Of a stretch of DNA of 8,309 nucleotides, positions 6,549 to 8,309 are shown in pieces. Source of the DNA: an uncultured Clostridia bacterium (GTDB lineage Bacteria; Bacillota; Clostridia; Peptostreptococcales; Anaerovoracaceae); contig CALDNM010000046.1 of the NCBI GenBank assembly GCA_937915045.1, positions 1 to 8,309 of the forward strand, read 5' to 3'. The position numbers and the translations under genes were made by a program. Every line of letters starts with the position of its first letter. Positions within the stretch are counted from its first letter, which is position 1. The notes under the pieces are model-generated. The model was not told the DNA's origin and did not search any database. It was given only the letters and a program-made list of their open reading frames with translations.

Positions 6549-6995
6549 TTACGAGAGAAAGCCGTCGATCAACTGTCTGACCGTATTTCCATCCGCTCTG
6601 CCTTTGACTTTTGGCATCACGGCTCCCATGAGTTTTCCCATGTTCTGCTTGCCGCTCTCTATTCCGAGAGTCCCGGCCGCTTCATGTACGATCTTCATTA
6701 TTTCATCTTCGGAAAGCTGCGCCGGCAGGTATTCGGACAGCACTTCCATCTCTGCTTTATAGGCATCTGCTAGGTCTGTACGTCCGGCTTTTTCAAAATC
6801 AGCCAGAGCGTCTTTCCTCATTTTGACCTGTTTTGTCAGGATCGCGATGATATCATCATCACTAAGTTCTCTTCTTTCGTCTACCTCGATCTGCTTGACT
6901 GCAGCTCTGGCAGAACTTATAGTTCTTTTTCTGAGCTCATCATGGCTTTTAAGAGCATCTTTATACTCAGCCATCAGTCTCTCATTCAATGTCAA
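6549..6995 (-). CDS. yqeY: YqeY / GatB-tail-like protein
   Basis: A 148-residue helical protein of the YqeY family, which resembles the C-terminal tail of the GatB subunit of tRNA-dependent amidotransferase. The precise function is unknown; a tRNA-related role is inferred from that likeness and from its steady position next to rpsU. Recognisable parts are LNERLMAEYKDALKSHDELR at the N-terminus, AILTKQVKMRKDALADFEKA (51-70), AEMEVLSEYLPAQLSEDEI (80-98) and a C-terminal MGKLMGAVMPKVKGRADG (118-135). The start is TTG at 6995, eight bases after AGGAAG at 7004-7009; the product MTLNERL matches the family's usual MSLLERL-like beginning, whereas the first ATG (Met8) would cut it. It lies 27 bases after rpsU and is followed by a terminator. 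Confidence 0.93.
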   Translation of the reverse strand: MTLNERLMAEYKDALKSHDELRKRTISSARAAVKQIEVDERRELSDDDIIAILTKQVKMRKDALADFEKAGRTDLADAYKAEMEVLSEYLPAQLSEDEIMKIVHEAAGTLGIESGKQNMGKLMGAVMPKVKGRADGNTVRQLIDGFLS

Positions 6996-7003
6996 GTTTT
7001 ACA

Positions 7004-7009
7004 CTTCCT
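7004..7009 (-). promoter_or_regulatory. Ribosome binding site supporting the TTG start of yqeY
   Basis: AGGAAG eight bases before TTG at 6995. The next in-frame TTG (codon 3) is 14 bases away and the first ATG (codon 8) further still, so the first TTG is preferred. Confidence 0.65.
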
Positions 7010-7022
7010 GTCTTGATCAGTT

Positions 7023-7202
7023 TTAGTATTTTCTAGCCTTTTTTCTAGCAGCTTCTGATTTCTTTTTTCTCTTTACGCTTGGTTTTTCGTAATGCTCTCT
7101 CTTTCTGACCTCAGCCATGACGCCGTCTCTAGCGCATGAACGTTTGAATCTCTTGAGTGCACTCTCCAAACTTTCGTTTTCTTTTACGATAACTTGTGCC
7201 AT
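7023..7202 (-). CDS. rpsU: Small ribosomal subunit protein bS21
   Basis: A 59-residue, very basic protein of the 30S subunit, found near the 3' end of 16S rRNA. The sequence begins MAQVIVKENESLESALKRFK, then RSCARDG, then VRKREHYEKPSVKRKKKSEA, and ends ARKKARKY; these blocks are diagnostic of S21. The start is ATG at 7202 with AGGAGGTG at 7210-7217, seven bases upstream. The stop is TAA at 7025-7023. The HIT gene upstream ends 57 bases before, and the rpsU promoter overlaps that gene's end. rpsU-yqeY is a conserved pair and here forms a short unit with its own promoter and terminator. Confidence 0.97.
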   Translation of the reverse strand: MAQVIVKENESLESALKRFKRSCARDGVMAEVRKREHYEKPSVKRKKKSEAARKKARKY

Positions 7203-7250
7203 TCTGTTTCACCTCCTGACATTACCTGATGATGCCTGTTACGCCTAAAT

Positions 7251-7280
7251 ATTATACTATCAACCTGGTGGCCATGTCAA
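7251..7280 (-). promoter_or_regulatory. Promoter of rpsU-yqeY
   Basis: TTGACA (7280-7275), an 18-base spacer and TATAAT (7256-7251) on the minus strand form a near-consensus vegetative promoter. The -35 box lies inside the last codons of the HIT gene. The start of transcription would be near 7244, giving a leader of about 42 bases before the rpsU ATG. Confidence 0.8.
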
Positions 7281-7601
7281 CTTTCTCTTGCCTAAAAGAT
7301 GGATATGCAGATGTTTTACCGTCTGGAACCCGTCTTCACCGCAGTTGATGACTACTCTGTATCCATTCACAAGACCGAGCTGCGCCGCGATGTCCTTGAC
7401 CTTGAGCATCATGTATCCCATGAGCTCCTGATCCTCATCCGTCAGATCATCTGTAGACGCGATATGCTTCTTCGGTATTATAAGGACATGTACCGGAGCC
7501 TGCGGCTCCAGATCGTAAAAACTGTAGATCTTATCATCCTCATATACTGCTTTTGAATCGATCTCCTTGCTGGCTATCTTGCAGAATATACAATCATCCA
7601 T
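7260..7601 (-). CDS. HIT-family (HinT-like) nucleotide hydrolase
   Basis: A 113-residue histidine-triad protein of the HinT branch, which typically hydrolyses phosphoramidate bonds on purine nucleotides (such as AMP-lysine); the cellular substrate in bacteria is not settled. The triad HLHIHLL is at 97-103, with His97, His99 and His101. The N-terminal CIFCKI (Cys4, Cys7) is the likely zinc site typical of this branch. The core VHVLIIPKKHI (37-47) and the C-terminal LTWPPG are family marks. The start is ATG at 7601, seven bases after AAGGAGGG (7609-7616). It lies 67 bases after mtaB with no terminator between, so the two may be co-transcribed. Confidence 0.95.
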   Translation of the reverse strand: MDDCIFCKIASKEIDSKAVYEDDKIYSFYDLEPQAPVHVLIIPKKHIASTDDLTDEDQELMGYMMLKVKDIAAQLGLVNGYRVVINCGEDGFQTVKHLHIHLLGKRKLTWPPG

Positions 7602-7634
7602 TTCCTGTCCCTCCTTTTTAAAGTGTCTGGGTAC

Positions 7635-7663
7635 ATTTTAACCTATCGGCCTCTTTGCCGCAA
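7635..7663 (-). promoter_or_regulatory. Possible weak promoter for the HIT gene
   Basis: TTGCGG (7663-7658), a 17-base spacer and TAAAAT (7640-7635) on the minus strand lie in the gap between mtaB and the HIT gene. The -10 matches five of six consensus bases and the -35 only the TTG. Read-through from mtaB is an equally good explanation for expression. Confidence 0.3.
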
Positions 7664-7668
7664 GCAGT

Positions 7669-8309
7669 TCACGGCAATAATATTCCGTAAATTCCGTCTT
7701 TATATATCTTCGTGAGTTTGACATCACGCATTTCTCCGAGCGCTTCCCTGTCAAGATCCGCGTATATCCGGATATAGTTGCCCGCGTAGCCCGTCATATA
7801 CTTTCCGTCACTGCCGTCTTCCTCGAACAGCACACGTTCCGTCCTGCCGATGTTCTTCACGCAGAACTTCCTTTCGGCTTCTTCGGCGGCATCTATAAGT
7901 ACCGCGCTTCTCTGCTTCTTGATAGACGGATCAATCTGTCCGTCCATCTCAGCCGCTTTGGTGCCTTTTCTCCTCGAATACTTGAACACATGCGTCTTGC
8001 AGAATTCCGCCTCTTCTGTCATCTTCACACTGCCCGCGAGATCCTCTTCCGTCTCCCCCGGGAATCCAGCTATTATATCTGTGCTTATACCGTAGTAAGG
8101 GTCGAAATCGCGCAGTACCTTCACTATGTCGAGATACCCCTGCCTGTCGTACTTTCTGTTCATCGCGCGCAGTATATTATCGCTCCCGCTCTGCAGCGAA
8201 AGGTGCATCGAATGACAAAGCCGCTTTGAAGCGATCACTTTTTTCTTCTCCTTGCCGGGCAGCACTTTTTTCTTCTCCTTGACGGACCTGCAGGCAGTGC
8301 TGCCCGGCA
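7669..8309 (-). CDS. mtaB: tRNA t6A37 methylthiotransferase MtaB, C-terminal part (cut by right edge)
   Basis: MtaB is a radical-SAM enzyme that adds a methylthio group to t6A at position 37 of ANN-decoding tRNAs. Only the C-terminal end is here: 212 codons stay open to the edge. HLSLQSGSD and AMNRKYD, DIIAGFPGETEEDL, and THVFKYSRRKGTKAAEM are seen in order; the last is the MtaB version of a block that differs in MiaB and RimO. A C-terminal TRAM domain follows (about FCVKNIGRTERVLFEED to the end). The radical-SAM CxxxCxxC site and the N-terminal domain lie outside. Odd: the first 15-24 codons (8307 to about 8240) give PGSTACRSVKEKKKVLPGKEKKKV, a lysine-rich repeat that I cannot match to MtaB, while from ASKRLCHSMHLS onward the match is good. 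The trusted part is therefore 7669 to about 8235. Confidence 0.88.
   Translation of the reverse strand, partial: PGSTACRSVKEKKKVLPGKEKKKVIASKRLCHSMHLSLQSGSDNILRAMNRKYDRQGYLDIVKVLRDFDPYYGISTDIIAGFPGETEEDLAGSVKMTEEAEFCKTHVFKYSRRKGTKAAEMDGQIDPSIKKQRSAVLIDAAEEAERKFCVKNIGRTERVLFEEDGSDGKYMTGYAGNYIRIYADLDREALGEMRDVKLTKIYKDGIYGILLP
8236..8281. repeat. 19-base direct repeat, 27-base period, in the edge of mtaB
   Basis: The plus-strand string cacttttttcttctccttg occurs exactly twice, at 8236-8254 and 8263-8281. Between them lie eight bases. In the mtaB frame this gives KEKKKV, LPG, KEKKKV. It could be a short tandem duplication or an error at a contig end. Confidence 0.8.
8253..8309. repeat. 14-base perfect inverted repeat ending at the last base of the window
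   Basis: Arms tgccgggcagcact (8253-8266) and agtgctgcccggca (8296-8309) are exact reverse complements around a 29-base spacer, which holds most of the second direct-repeat copy and a palindrome cctgcagg (8287-8294). The right arm stops exactly at the final base. Confidence 0.8.

Noticed and set aside
7602..7668. Terminator between mtaB and the HIT gene
   Set aside because: No stable hairpin followed by a T-run is visible in the 67-base gap.
8287..8294. Palindrome cctgcagg as a regulatory site
   Set aside because: An isolated 8-base palindrome inside a reading frame in a doubtful edge region; nothing else supports a role.
1..8309. Mobile element, phage, defence or biosynthetic system
   Set aside because: No transposase, integrase, terminal repeats flanking genes, toxin-antitoxin pair or unusual gene set; all genes except the DUF4342 gene belong to known housekeeping families in a conserved order.

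Overview
The window is an ordinary chromosomal housekeeping segment of a Gram-positive bacterium, most likely an anaerobic member of the Clostridia. The evidence is gene order and protein type. The order mtaB - HIT - rpsU - yqeY - phoH - ybeY - cdd - era - recO - (DUF4342) - glyS - ppdK follows the backbone known from Bacillota. Glycyl-tRNA synthetase is the single-chain dimeric type. A DUF4342 protein and pyruvate phosphate dikinase in this neighbourhood fit Clostridia better than Bacilli. I cannot place it to family. Every supported gene lies on the minus strand, so transcription runs from the right edge to the left edge.

Layout in transcription order. 8309-7669: the 3' part of mtaB (tRNA methylthiotransferase), cut by the right edge, with odd direct and inverted repeats in the last 75 bases. 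7601-7260: a HIT-family (HinT-like) hydrolase. 7202-6549: rpsU (ribosomal protein S21, 59 aa) and yqeY, with a near-consensus promoter whose -35 box lies inside the HIT gene and a clear intrinsic terminator after yqeY. 6451-1: a long compact cluster, phoH, ybeY, cdd, era, recO, a DUF4342 gene, glyS and ppdK. It has a promoter right behind the yqeY terminator, and its genes overlap or are separated by 0 to 33 bases. ppdK runs off the left edge.

Most of the genes serve translation: tRNA modification (mtaB), tRNA charging (glyS), ribosome assembly and 16S rRNA maturation (rpsU, ybeY, era, probably phoH), and possibly tRNA-related metabolism (yqeY). recO (repair), cdd (pyrimidine salvage) and ppdK (pyruvate/PEP interconversion) are passengers of the same transcript. 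Tight stop/start coupling from phoH to recO suggests coordinated translation. Three starts are TTG or possibly TTG (phoH, yqeY, perhaps era).

I found no mobile element, CRISPR array, RNA gene, defence system or clearly new system. The most interesting items are the DUF4342 protein, with a UBA-like head, a hydrophobic middle and an 11-residue-repeat amphipathic tail; a changed loop in the otherwise conserved nucleotide-binding part of PPDK; and the repeat-laden right edge, where the mtaB frame stops looking like MtaB. No stretch over 300 bases lacks a gene.
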